From Mycolicibacterium aubagnense (GTDB lineage: Bacteria > Actinomycetota > Actinomycetes > Mycobacteriales > Mycobacteriaceae), in contig NZ_AP022577.1 of the NCBI RefSeq assembly GCF_010730955.1, positions 3,162,001-3,226,000 of the forward strand: a DNA stretch of 64,000 nt, written 5' to 3'. Below the pieces are notes generated by a model, which was given only the letters and a program-made list of their open reading frames with translations, was not told the origin of the DNA and did no database searches. The position numbers were made by a program, and so were the translations under genes. Positions 8,141 to 17,290 of the stretch are shown here, piece after piece (position 1 is the first letter of the stretch; the number at the start of each line of letters is the position of its first letter).

Positions 8141-9126
8141 CCGCCGAGGCTCTCGAGCCCATGGTCCATCCAGCGGTCGAAGCCGGCTTCGAGCTGGCGG
8201 TGACGGGCCGCCACCTGCAGACCGACTCGATTGTCAGCATCACGCTGAGTGACCCGTCGGGAATGCGGCTTCCTTCCTATGTCGCCGGGAGCCATCTGGT
8301 GGTCCAGTACGGGGATTGCGCGAATCTCCGCGCGAATGCGTACTCGCTGACCGGGTCCGGCAACGATCCCGCCGAATACACCATCTCGGTCCTGTTGGTC
8401 GAAGACGGCGCGGGCGGCTCTTTGGCCATGCACCAGCTCGCGGTCGGAGATCGTGTTCGGGTTTCGCGTCCCCGCAGTAACTTCGCGCCAACGGCAAACG
8501 CCAAGCACAGCTTGCTCATCGCCGCAGGAATCGGAATTACGCCGGTGCTGTCGCACGCCCGGTACGCCGCGGAATGGGGCACGTCGGCGTCCATGATCTA
8601 CGTCTACCGGCACGGCCAAGGCGCGCACGTGGACGAAGCGCGGGATCTGCTGGGAGAGGCACTGACGGAGTGCCATGATCGCAACAGTTTCCAGAAGGTG
8701 CTGACCGAGCAGCTCATCACCCAGCACCTCGGCACTCACCTCTACGTCTGCGGGCCGGCCGACTTCATGGACTCAGTCCTCGAGCAAGCCCGCGATCTGG
8801 GCTGGCCGGAGGGCCTGCTTCACCTGGAGCACTTCGGTGCGGGTGAGCTGGACGCGGGCGAACCGTTCGCGGCGATCCTGACCCGCAGCGGCGTCAGATT
8901 GGAAGTGCCAGCAGGCGTTTCGTTGCTGGAAGCCCTCGAAAGACAGGGGAAGCAGATCCCCAACATGTGCCGCAAAGGCATCTGCGGCGAGTGCACCGTG
9001 CCAGTACTTCGCGGAACCCCTCATCACCGGGATATCTACCTGAGCGACGAGGAAAAGGAAGAGAACGCACTCATGATGTGCTGCGTTTCCCGCAGCGTGG
9101 ATCAAGAATTGGAGTTGGACCTGTGA
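8137..9126 (+). CDS. Reductase subunit (FMN/NAD(P)H and 2Fe-2S) of N-demethylase
   Basis: This 329-residue PDR/VanB-type reductase has a flavin-binding barrel (RANAYSLTG), a nucleotide-binding domain (LLIAAGIGITPVLSHAR, YVCGPADFM) and a C-terminal plant-type [2Fe-2S] ferredoxin with CRKGICGEC and a later CC motif. It would pass NAD(P)H electrons to the heme subunit encoded next. It overlaps dmmA by ATGA and the heme subunit by GTGA, so the three subunits form one translational unit. Confidence 0.85.
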   Translation: MTAEALEPMVHPAVEAGFELAVTGRHLQTDSIVSITLSDPSGMRLPSYVAGSHLVVQYGDCANLRANAYSLTGSGNDPAEYTISVLLVEDGAGGSLAMHQLAVGDRVRVSRPRSNFAPTANAKHSLLIAAGIGITPVLSHARYAAEWGTSASMIYVYRHGQGAHVDEARDLLGEALTECHDRNSFQKVLTEQLITQHLGTHLYVCGPADFMDSVLEQARDLGWPEGLLHLEHFGAGELDAGEPFAAILTRSGVRLEVPAGVSLLEALERQGKQIPNMCRKGICGECTVPVLRGTPHHRDIYLSDEEKEENALMMCCVSRSVDQELELDL

Positions 9127-10121
9127 CTATCACGCTCGACAATGACCTGGACGCTGCCCTGGCAGACCGGATCCGGGGCTTTCCCTTCCCATACACCAGT
9201 GACAACTACCGCTACAGCGCCAATGTCGAACCCGCCCGCAAGATCGTGGAGACCGAAGCCGGTGCCTGGGGAGGCACCGTGGTGGACGTCGACGAGTTCT
9301 ACGTTTCAGATCTGAACGCTCGCAACGAAGTTCTGGAAAAGGATCCCTCCCGCATCGCCACCCTCCCGCACATGCGGCCCGCGGTGTGGGATGCCATCAC
9401 CACCCTGCTGCCCGATATGGCGGAGAACAACCCGTCCACGATGTCCTGGCAGCGCGACGGTGACAAGTGCCGCTGGCGGAACACCCTGCTGAACCTCGAC
9501 ATCGAGTTCACCATCGGCGACGACGCGTCAGTACCTACCGGGGATCCGTTGCGGTTCTTGGGCAGCCAGATCCAAGACGACATCGTCTTTCTCGATCAGC
9601 GCGACAAAGCGCTATGGCTCGACGCAGGCGTCGTCACGTTTGCCGCGGACTGGTCCATGGGATTCGACGTCGGCATGAGCTTCACGGAGATCCACAGCCC
9701 CGTCCCGCGAGTGAATCAGGAAAAGATCGTCTCCCGGGCCCACCACTTCCTCATGAGCCTGCAGCCCGGCGAAATGTACCGGCGGACCAACTGGACCATG
9801 ACCATTGACCGACGCCTGGACACGTCCACCGAGACCTATCCCAACTGGGCCCCGGATCGTGGCATCATCGCCCTGGACCCGGCCCTGCCGGACAGGGTTC
9901 ACCTGCGGGTGGAAGTTCAGCACCTCATCTGCCTCCCCCATTCGGGCGCCGTGCTTTTCCTGATCCGCACCTATCTTCTGCCCCTCTCCGACCTTGCCAA
10001 GGTTCCGGCCTGGCGTAGGCGCTTGGGCGCGGTGCTGGCCGAACTCCCGGAGGACATGGCGGAATACAAGGGCATCAGCCGGTACCGAAAAGCTGCATCC
10101 GAGTGGCTGCTGTCGGGATAA
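9123..10121 (+). CDS. Heme-dependent oxidative N-demethylase alpha subunit (DUF3445)
   Basis: A 332-residue member of the DUF3445/HODM family, whose characterised members use a PAS-like fold to bind heme and oxidatively demethylate dimethylamine. Diagnostic stretches are FPFPYTSDNYRYSANVEPAR near the start, AADWSMGFDVGMSFTEIHSP and RRTNWTMTIDRRLDT. The GTG at 9123 overlaps the reductase stop and is preferred to the longer open frame. No gene for the additional (delta) subunit described for the Pseudomonas enzyme follows; a hairpin comes next. Confidence 0.85.
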   Translation: MTITLDNDLDAALADRIRGFPFPYTSDNYRYSANVEPARKIVETEAGAWGGTVVDVDEFYVSDLNARNEVLEKDPSRIATLPHMRPAVWDAITTLLPDMAENNPSTMSWQRDGDKCRWRNTLLNLDIEFTIGDDASVPTGDPLRFLGSQIQDDIVFLDQRDKALWLDAGVVTFAADWSMGFDVGMSFTEIHSPVPRVNQEKIVSRAHHFLMSLQPGEMYRRTNWTMTIDRRLDTSTETYPNWAPDRGIIALDPALPDRVHLRVEVQHLICLPHSGAVLFLIRTYLLPLSDLAKVPAWRRRLGAVLAELPEDMAEYKGISRYRKAASEWLLSG

Positions 10122-10139
10122 CACACCCGGGCAGCTGAC

Positions 10140-10189
10140 GCAGGTGCTGGTCTTCGAAGGCAGTGGCGGGCCGGAAGACCAGCACCTGC
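10140..10189. terminator. Hairpin after N-demethylase operon
   Basis: Perfect 16-base arms 10140-10155 and 10174-10189 (GCAGGTGCTGGTCTTC and complement), loop 18 bases, 18 bases after the heme-subunit stop and before gnd. Confidence 0.65.
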
Positions 10190-10262
10190 CCACGTTGGCC
10201 ATCCGGATCCCGGTTCCGGTCGAAACACGTTCTGCGATAACAAAACAACGAAAGGCTGCTAC

Positions 10263-11717
10263 ATGACCAAGTCCGGCAACACCGCTACTGCCCAGATCGG
10301 GGTCACCGGCCTGGCCGTGATGGGCTCCAACATCGCCCGTAACTTCGCCCGCCACGGCTACACCGTCGCCCTGCACAACCGCTCGGTCGCCAAGACCGAC
10401 GCCCTGATCACCGAACACGGCTCCGAGGGCACCTTCGTGCGCAGCGAAACCATCGCCGAATTCCTCGACGCCCTGGAAAAGCCGCGCCGGGTGCTGATCA
10501 TGGTCAAAGCCGGCGACCCCACCGACGCCGTCATCAACGAACTCGCCGACGCCATGGAACCCGGCGACATCATCATCGACGGCGGCAACGCCCTCTACAC
10601 CGACACCATCCGCCGCGAAAAAGCCATCCGCGAACGCGGCCTGCACTTCGTCGGCGCCGGCATCTCCGGCGGCGAAGAAGGCGCCCTCAACGGCCCCTCC
10701 ATCATGCCCGGCGGGCCCGCCGAGTCCTACACCTCACTCGGCCCGCTGCTCGAAGAAATCTCCGCCCACGTCGACGGCGTCCCCTGCTGCACCCACATCG
10801 GCCCCGACGGCGCCGGCCACTTCGTCAAGATGGTGCACAACGGCATCGAATACTCCGACATGCAACTCATCGGCGAGGCCTACCAACTCCTGCGCGACGG
10901 CCTCGGCATGACCGCCGGGCAGATCGCCGACGTCTTCGCCGAATGGAACAAAGGCGACCTCGACAGCTACCTCGTCGAGATCACCGCCGAGGTACTGCGC
11001 CAAGTCGACGCCACCACCGGCACGCCGCTGGTCGACGTCATCGTCGACGAAGCCGAACAGAAAGGCACCGGCCGCTGGACCGTCAAATCCGCCCTCGACC
11101 TCGGCATCCCCATCACCGGCATCGCCGAAGCCGTGTTCGCCCGCGCCCTGTCCGGCTCGGTGCCCCAACGCCGCGCCACCGTCGGCATGGCCTCGGGCAC
11201 CCTCGGCGACAAACCCAGCGACGCCACCACGTTCATCGAAGACGTGCGCCAAGCCCTGTACGCCTCCAAAATCGTCGCCTACGCACAGGGCTTCAACCAG
11301 ATCGCCGCCGGCAGCGCCGAATACGGCTGGAACGTCAAACCCGGCGACCTGGCCACCATCTGGCGCGGCGGCTGCATCATCCGCGCCAAGTTCCTCAACC
11401 GGATCAAAGACGCCTTCGACGCCGAACCCGAACTCGCCACCCTGCTGGCCGCACCCTACTTCCGCACCGCCGTCGAATCAGCCATCGACAGCTGGCGCCG
11501 CGTCGTGGTCACCGCCACCGAACTCGGCATCCCCATCCCCGGCTTCGCCTCATCGCTGTCCTACTACGACGCCCTGCGCACCGAACGACTCCCCGCCGCC
11601 CTCACCCAAGGCCTACGCGACTTCTTCGGCGCCCACACCTACGGCCGCACCGACGCCCCCGAAGGCAAAAAATTCCACACCCTCTGGAGCGGCGACCGCA
11701 CCGAGGTCGAGGCGTAG
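10263..11717 (+). CDS. gnd: 6-phosphogluconate dehydrogenase, decarboxylating
   Basis: This 484-residue enzyme converts 6-phosphogluconate to ribulose 5-phosphate, CO2 and NADPH. It has the N-terminal Rossmann motif GVTGLAVMGSNIARNFARHG (here VTGLAVMGSN), the NRS turn suited to NADP, the signature VKMVHNGIEY (catalytic Lys) and GTGRWTVKSALDLGIP. Length matches the homodimeric long-form family. Near a hexulose-phosphate synthase gene its job may be to regenerate the ribulose 5-phosphate formaldehyde acceptor and oxidise fixed formaldehyde to CO2. Codon third positions are very strongly C/G biased compared with the permease genes to its left. Confidence 0.95.
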   Translation: MTKSGNTATAQIGVTGLAVMGSNIARNFARHGYTVALHNRSVAKTDALITEHGSEGTFVRSETIAEFLDALEKPRRVLIMVKAGDPTDAVINELADAMEPGDIIIDGGNALYTDTIRREKAIRERGLHFVGAGISGGEEGALNGPSIMPGGPAESYTSLGPLLEEISAHVDGVPCCTHIGPDGAGHFVKMVHNGIEYSDMQLIGEAYQLLRDGLGMTAGQIADVFAEWNKGDLDSYLVEITAEVLRQVDATTGTPLVDVIVDEAEQKGTGRWTVKSALDLGIPITGIAEAVFARALSGSVPQRRATVGMASGTLGDKPSDATTFIEDVRQALYASKIVAYAQGFNQIAAGSAEYGWNVKPGDLATIWRGGCIIRAKFLNRIKDAFDAEPELATLLAAPYFRTAVESAIDSWRRVVVTATELGIPIPGFASSLSYYDALRTERLPAALTQGLRDFFGAHTYGRTDAPEGKKFHTLWSGDRTEVEA

Positions 11718-11751
11718 CCGATACTCGCGATCAGCCGAATTCTCTTCCTAT

Positions 11752-11809
11752 GCCAGTGGCCAGTTGCGACACGTGATTCGTCGAAAGCGTGTCGCAATTG
11801 GCCACTGGC
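11752..11809. terminator. Long hairpin after gnd
   Basis: Arms of 22 bases (11752-11773 and 11788-11809) with one mismatch and a 14-base loop, 34 bases after the gnd stop. The core is GCCAGTGGCCA. No T-tract follows directly. Confidence 0.65.
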
Positions 11810-11924
11810 AGTTGGCATTTCTAGCTAGTTGACATTTCTCGCGTTGTCCGGCTCGCCGTGTTGTCAGCTTCATGCCCGATCCGACGACCGGCAGCCTTCT
11901 TGACGCCCGAGCGACGGGCATCGG

Positions 11925-12053
11925 TCACCACACACCGGCCGACAACCATGCATCAACAAGCATGTCGATTCGCTCGTCCAACACAGAAACTTCGTAATCC
12001 TTCGTGATGGCGTGAGCTACGAGATTCGCCGCATAGACCAGCTGCCGTTCCAT
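11925..12053 (-). CDS. Possible 42-residue protein, unrecognised
   Basis: An ATG-started frame of 42 codons encodes an acidic, well-mixed peptide beginning MERQLVYAANLVAHAI and ending in VDAWLSAGVW. GGGG lies 6 bases upstream and AAGGAG further back. It could be a small gene or a relic of a longer one; no family is recognised. Composition is protein-like, but conservation is the only real test. Confidence 0.3.
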   Translation of the reverse strand: MERQLVYAANLVAHAITKDYEVSVLDERIDMLVDAWLSAGVW

Positions 12054-12214
12054 CGGGATCCCCTTCACTCCTTACGTTGACTCAAAGGTGTCGGTAGCGC
12101 GATCGACTCTGTTTCCGGACCTGGCCCGCAACGAGCCGTCACTCGACCAGGACGCCGGCACACGCATTGAATCGATTGCAACTCAAGGCATTTACTACAC
12201 AGACGCTGGTGGTG

Positions 12215-14793
12215 TTACTGGCGCCTTCCAGGGCGTCGTGCGCCTGGTTTGATGCCCAGTCCGACGACCGGCGGTTCCGGCTTCGGCTTGTCCTCGGCCG
12301 CCGGAGCGGGGGCAGCAGCTGCCGCCGGAGCGGCTGCTTTCTTGGCGCCGGGGCGTTTGGCGCCGGGGCGTTTGGCGGCCATGCCCAGGCCGGTGACCGG
12401 CTTGGCCGCGGCAGTCGGAGCGGCAGCCTCAGCAGCAGGTGCGTCAGCAGCCGGTGCGGCCGGCGCAGCCTCGGCGACAGGTGCCGGTGCGGGCTTGGGG
12501 GCTGCAGCGGCTTTCTTCTCCGCGAGGGCGGCGGACGCGGCGGCGGCGGTGCCCTTGGCGGGCAGCGTCACCGTGCTGGTGTCCAGGGAGCCCAGCAGCA
12601 GCTGCGCGACGTCGAGCACCTCGGTTTTGTCGATGCTGCGGGTCGCGGCGACGTCGTCGACGCCGTCGCTCATCATGACGCGGCAGAACGGGCAGCCGGT
12701 CGCGATCGCGGAGGCGCCGGTGTCGACGGCCTCTTCGGCGCGCTCGGTGTTGATGCGTTTGCCGATGTGCTCTTCCATCCACATGCGGGCGCCACCGGCA
12801 CCACAGCACAGGCCACGGTCGGCGTGCCGGGGCATCTCGGTGAGCGTCGCGCCGGCCGCGCCGACCAGCTCACGCGGGGCCTCGTACTCCTTGTTGTGCC
12901 GGCCCAGGAAGCACGGGTCGTGGTAGGTGACCTCTTGGCTGGCGCTGGAGACGGGGATCAGTTTTTTGTCCCGCACCAGCCGGTTGAGCAGCTGGGTGTG
13001 GTGCACCACGGTGTAGTTCGCCCCGAGTTGCGGGTATTCGCGGCCGATGGTGTTGAAGCAGTGCGGGCAGGTGACCACGATCTTGCGTTTGGCCGCATCG
13101 ACCCCGTCGAACAGCTCGTTGATGGTTTCGACGTTCTGCGCGGCGAGCTGCTGGAACAGGAACTCGTTACCGGCGCGGCGGGCCGAATCCCCGGTACAGG
13201 TTTCCCCGGTGCCCAGCACCAGGAACTTCACCCCGGCGGTGGCGAGCAGTTCAGCGACGGCCTTGGTGGTCTTTTTGGCGCGGTCCTCATACGCCCCGGC
13301 GCAGCCCACCCAGAACAGGTACTCGAACCCCTCGAAACTGTCCACGTCTTGGCCGTAGACCGGGATGTCGAAGTCCAGCTCGTCGATCCAGGTGGTGCGT
13401 TCTTTGGCGTTCTGGCCCCAGGGTTGCCCTTGAGTTCGAGGTTCTTGAACAGCACACCGAGCTCGCCGGGGAATTCGGATTCGACCATGACCTGGTAGCG
13501 GCGCATGTCCACGATGTGATCGATGTGCTCGATGTCCACCGGGCACTGCTCCACACACGCCCCGCAGTTGGTGCAGGACCACAACACATCAGGATCGATG
13601 ACGCCGCCCTGCTCGGCGGTGCCGACCAGCGGGCGCAGCGCCTGCTCGGGCCCGGACCCTTCGATGCGGGCGAAACCGTCCTCGGGCACCCCGTGCCCGT
13701 GCAGGCTGTCGCCGAGGGTGGCGAAGTCGACCGAGCCGGCTTCGGGCATCGGTTTGCCTTCGATGATGTACGGCGCCTTGGCGAACAGGTGATCGCGCAG
13801 GTTCATCATCACCAGCTTGGGGGACAACGGTTTTCCGGTGTTCCAGGCCGGGCACTGGGACTGGCAGCGGCCGCACTCGGTGCAGGTCGACATGTCCAGG
13901 TTGGCTTTCCAGGTGAAGTCCTCGATGCGGCCGCGGCCGAACACCGCGTCCTCGGCCGGGTCGTCGAAGTCGATCGGCTCGCCCTGGTATTCCATCGGCA
14001 GCAGCGGGCCCAGACCATCGGGCAGGCGCTTGAAGGTGACGTTGATCGGGGCCAGCCCGATGTGCAGGTGCTTGGAATGCAGCACGATCAGCAGGAACAC
14101 CAACATCACCCCGATGTGGGCGAGCAGGGCGATGGTCTCGATCCACACGTTGGCGGTGTGCCCCAGCGGGGCCAGCAGCGCGGCCATGCCGTCGGAGAAG
14201 AACGCGCCGTTCTGGTACGGGAAATGCTCACCGAGCACGTTCACCGCGGCGCCGCGGAAAATCGCGTAGGTCAGGATGACCAGGAAGATCATGATCAGGA
14301 TCTCCCACGCGCCGCCGTTGTGCGAGCCGTAGAACCGGGACTCACGACCAATAGTGTCGGGGTTCTTGGTCAGGCGGATGATCGCGAACACGATGATGCC
14401 GGCCAGCACCGCCAGGGCGAAGAAGTCCTGCAGGAAACCCAGCACCGCCCAATGCCCCACGAACGGGATGGCGAACTTCGGGTCGAACAGGACCCCATAA
14501 GCCTCCAGATACACCGACGCCAGAACGAAAAAGCCCCACATCGTGAAAAAGTGCGCGATACCCGGGATCGACCACTTCAGCAGCTTCGACTGCGCGAACA
14601 CTTCCTTGTTCTGATTCAGGAAGCGGCGGGCCAGATCGTCTTTACGGCCACGCTCATCACCAAGCTTCTGCCCCGAGCTGATCAGCTTGGTCAACCACAG
14701 GACACGCTTAGCCGCGAACCCCAGGACCACGACCGTTGCCAACAGCCCGATGACCAACCTGGCCACGTCGAGCGTGTGTTCGAGATTCTCCAC
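12215..14793 (-). pseudogene. etfD: EtfD-like Fe-S oxidoreductase split by an apparent 1-base frameshift
   Basis: The parts match the large mycobacterial membrane Fe-S oxidoreductase (Rv0338c type, EtfD), which passes electrons from ETF toward menaquinone. The first frame (14793 to about 13420) has about five N-terminal membrane segments, then CTECGRCQSQCP and CTNCGACVEQCP [4Fe-4S] motifs. The second frame (about 13430 to 12215) has CCG-type motifs (TCPHCFNTIG, GLCCGAGGARMW, ATGCPFCRVMM) and an Ala/Pro/Lys-rich tail. The join needs one extra base in the run at about 13421-13423 (protein NP-WGQNAKERT). The start was set at GTG 14793 because GGGAGAGG precedes it; the frame opens at 14829. It may be a sequencing error rather than real decay. 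Confidence 0.8.
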
Positions 14794-14926
14794 CGCGCCT
14801 CTCCCAGTTATGTAGCTACCAACCGCCAACTCAATCGAGTTACCGTCTGGCGCCCATTGCCGGTCGTTGAATGTTGTTCGCGTCGAATCGCATTCGACAG
14901 CGGCGTGACGTCGCCTCGACGCGGAC

Positions 14927-14971
14927 TCCCCCGGGCACAGACCGTTCGGGGTTACGGCTGTGCCCGGGGGA
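14927..14971. terminator. Hairpin downstream of hps (distal)
   Basis: Perfect 14-base arms 14927-14940 and 14958-14971 (TCCCCCGGGCACAG and complement) with a 17-base loop, between hps and the etfD-like gene, both read on the minus strand. Confidence 0.55.
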
Positions 14972-14995
14972 AGATTTCACTATTTCTCAGATGTG

Positions 14996-15050
14996 CCCGG
15001 GAGGTGTTGTCCTGCAGCCACTTTCACGGCGCTGGACACCACCTCCCGGG
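14996..15050. terminator. Hairpin downstream of hps (proximal)
   Basis: Arms of 17 bases, 14996-15012 and 15034-15050, with one mismatch (CCCGGGAGGTG core). It begins 17 bases past the hps stop and forms a double terminator with the next hairpin. Confidence 0.6.
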
Positions 15051-15067
15051 AGGCCAAGGGCGCGCGA

Positions 15068-15691
15068 TCAGGCAATCGCCGCGCGCAGCTCCTTGGCAGC
15101 CAACGCCGGATCGGCAGCACCGTAAATAGCACCACCGGCAACAGCAACCTCCGCACCGGCCTTCTGCACCGCCGCAATGGTGCCCACCTTCACACCACCG
15201 GCCACCGAGAACGGAACCCGGGCCGCCTCACCAGCGGCCAGCAGGCCGGTCAGATCGAAGCCGGGCTTGGCCTGCTCATCCAGACCCGCGTGCATCTCCA
15301 CGAACTTGGCACCCAGGGCGCGGACCTGCTGCGCCCGGGCGGCCTTGTCCTCGATACCGATCAGGTCGACAACAACACCCTTGTTGTGCGCCTGCGCCGC
15401 CTTCACCGCACCGGCAATCGTGGAATCGTCAGCCGAACCCAGCACCGTCATCAAGTCAGCACCGGCCTTGAACGCGATATCAGCCTCCAGCTCACCGGCG
15501 TCCATCGTCTTCATATCGGCGAACACAATCTTGTCCGGATGCGCGTTCTTCACCGCGGTGATCACCGACAGGCCCTCCGCCTTGATCAACGGGGTGCCCA
15601 GTTCGATGATGTCGACGTACTCGGCAACCTTGCCCGCCAACTCAAGAGCAGCCTCAGTGGTCAGCAAATCAATAGCAACCTGCAGCTTCAT
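15068..15691 (-). CDS. hps: 3-hexulose-6-phosphate synthase
   Basis: The 207-residue TIM-barrel enzyme condenses formaldehyde with ribulose 5-phosphate to D-arabino-3-hexulose 6-phosphate, the entry step of the ribulose monophosphate pathway. Visible are MKLQVAIDLLTTEAALELAG, IIELGTPLIKAEG, the metal/substrate motif FADMKTMDAGE and SVAGGVKVGT. It looks very close to the HPS I remember from Mycobacterium gastri. The partner 6-phospho-3-hexuloisomerase, next to hps in M. gastri, is not adjacent and was not found in the window. The gene is divergent from an XRE-cupin regulator. Confidence 0.95.
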   Translation of the reverse strand: MKLQVAIDLLTTEAALELAGKVAEYVDIIELGTPLIKAEGLSVITAVKNAHPDKIVFADMKTMDAGELEADIAFKAGADLMTVLGSADDSTIAGAVKAAQAHNKGVVVDLIGIEDKAARAQQVRALGAKFVEMHAGLDEQAKPGFDLTGLLAAGEAARVPFSVAGGVKVGTIAAVQKAGAEVAVAGGAIYGAADPALAAKELRAAIA

Positions 15692-16080
15692 GGTCCGTCC
15701 TTCTTTCTGTTAGGGAACTACGAACGAGCGCGAGAACGAGAAGCACCTGCAGGGTCGTTGAAGCCGAGATCATTCGGGACTGGAACGCTGCCTCGGCGAC
15801 GTGACCAACGGATGCTTCCTGGTCGATGTCCATCATCACGAGGCAAACGGGTGGGAGTAATACTGTTTTCTGACAGTTTTGGCCACCCTTTAGGATTGGT
15901 CAGGCGGTGCGCAGGCGGCTGGAGCGGGTTCCCGACTGCCACCCCGGACGCGCTGAAACAACCGCAAGTCGGCCGAAGAGTCATCACAATTGACCACGGC
16001 GAGACCAATTCACAGCTTTTGCACAGTTGACTTGCCCAAAGACCAACCGTGCGAATTAGCTGCCGGTCTACATTGGGAGG
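15692..16080. promoter_or_regulatory. Divergent region between hps and XRE-cupin regulator
   Basis: No gene is seen in these 389 bases. A dyad ACTGTTTTCTGACAGT at 15862-15877 (5-base arms) lies in an AT-richer patch and is a candidate operator. hps has an AAGAAGGACGG-like ribosome site just before its ATG. Confidence 0.4.
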
Positions 16081-16728
16081 GTGACCGACACCCCGCTGCT
16101 GCGCAACACCTCGGGCATCGCTCGGAATCGTGACCCGGGCGAGTCGTTCGAGGAGCTGGAACTCGAAACCGCGATCGCGCGCAACGTTCGGCAACTGCGC
16201 TTGGCTCAGGGGATGACTGTCGCCGAGATGGCCATCACCGTGGGGATCTCGAAGGCAATGTTGTCCAAGATCGAGAACGCCCAAACCTCATGCAGCCTGT
16301 CGACGTTGTCGCTGCTCGCCAAGGGGCTGGACGTACCGGTGTCGTCGTTGTTCCGCGGCTCGGATGTGGAGCGGCCCGCCGCGTTCGTGAAAGCGGGCAC
16401 CGGCGCACGCATCGTGCGTGACGGCACGGCCGAGGGTCACGAGTACCAGCTGCTCGGCTCCCTGCGCGGTGAGCACAAGCGACTGGAATGCCTGTACGTC
16501 ACTTTGACCGAACAGAGCCGGAATTACCCTTTGTTTCAGCATCCCGGCACGGAGTTCATCTACCTACTCAACGGCGTGATGGACTACGGCCACAGCCGTT
16601 CGGTGTACCGCATGAACCCCGGGGATTCGCTCCTGATCGATGGCGAAGGCACGCACGGGCCGGTCGACCTGATAGAGCTGCCGATCCGATTCCTATCAGT
16701 GATCGCCTTCCCGGAATCTCGCATCTAG
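16081..16728 (+). CDS. XRE-family regulator with C-terminal cupin
   Basis: The 215-residue protein has an N-terminal XRE helix-turn-helix (RQLRLAQGMTVAEMAITVGI, then SKAMLSKIENAQTSCSLSTL, about residues 38-75) and a cupin sensor domain (FQHPGTEFIYLLNGVMDYGH, YRMNPGDSLLIDGEGTHGP). GTG 16081 is the most likely start. Being divergent from hps, it probably controls formaldehyde fixation; the cupin would bind a small ligand. It ends 7 bases from the convergent sugar-kinase remnant. Confidence 0.85.
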   Translation: MTDTPLLRNTSGIARNRDPGESFEELELETAIARNVRQLRLAQGMTVAEMAITVGISKAMLSKIENAQTSCSLSTLSLLAKGLDVPVSSLFRGSDVERPAAFVKAGTGARIVRDGTAEGHEYQLLGSLRGEHKRLECLYVTLTEQSRNYPLFQHPGTEFIYLLNGVMDYGHSRSVYRMNPGDSLLIDGEGTHGPVDLIELPIRFLSVIAFPESRI

Positions 16729-16735
16729 CAGCCCA

Positions 16736-17290
16736 TTAGCCGGCCCGCAGCATCGCGTCGCGCAGGATTTCCTGCAGGTCGTCGAGGCCGATCGATCGGC
16801 GATGGCGCGCGGAGCCGCCGGCCGGCACGTCGCGCCCGGTCAGCGCAGGCAGCAACCCAGCGATAAAGGCGCGCTCCCGGTGGACGCGGTCAGTGACCGA
16901 GATCGCGTGCCCGCGGACGCGCACGGACCCACTTTTGGCGTAGCCCGTAGCGGCGGTATCTCCGTGGGTCACAACGAGGATCGCCGGGCCTCGCGACATC
17001 AACCACCGGATCGCATCACTGGGACGATCACCTGGTCGCAGCCAAGCGAGGTCAGCGTCGCTGAGGACGGCGATATCACTGCGGGCGATCATGTCGTCGA
17101 TGTGGGCGAATGCGCCGGCCTGGTCCATCCGGACGCCGGAGTACACCGCCTCGTCGTCGATGACCCCGCCCGGTAGGTCTGCGCCGAACGCGGTCAGCCA
17201 CGTCTCCCCCAGACAGACGAGGACTGCGCTTCGCGCAGCCACCGTTCCCGTTGCGCCCGAGGCCAGGTCGGGCATGACGGACAAATTCAT
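16736..17290 (-). CDS. Truncated, active-site-less PfkB-type sugar kinase remnant
   Basis: The 184-residue product matches only the C-terminal part of PfkB/fructokinase enzymes: IARSDIAVLSDADLAWLRPG, RGPAILVVTHGDTAATGYA, then VTDRVHRERAFIAGLLPALTG. In active enzymes that last stretch reads like VDTVGAGDAFxAGLL. Here GAGD, carrying the catalytic Asp, is replaced by HRER. The N-terminal substrate-binding half (about 110-130 residues) is missing. Yet the ATG at 17290 has a strong GGAGG site. Decay is the simplest reading; a repurposed sugar-phosphate binding protein is possible. Confidence 0.65.
   Translation of the reverse strand: MNLSVMPDLASGATGTVAARSAVLVCLGETWLTAFGADLPGGVIDDEAVYSGVRMDQAGAFAHIDDMIARSDIAVLSDADLAWLRPGDRPSDAIRWLMSRGPAILVVTHGDTAATGYAKSGSVRVRGHAISVTDRVHRERAFIAGLLPALTGRDVPAGGSARHRRSIGLDDLQEILRDAMLRAG

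Larger units (their letters stand above)
11718..12214. other. Intergenic region between gnd and etfD-like gene
   Basis: Apart from the hairpin at 11752-11809 and a possible 42-codon minus-strand frame at 11925-12053, nothing recognisable is present. The stretch 12054-12214 shows no gene or strong dyad. Confidence 0.5.

Noticed and set aside
12167..13498. Long plus-strand frame opposite the etfD-like gene
   Set aside because: It is rich in Gly/Arg/Ala, has no domain, and mirrors a gene with clear Fe-S motifs on the other strand; a high-GC shadow frame.
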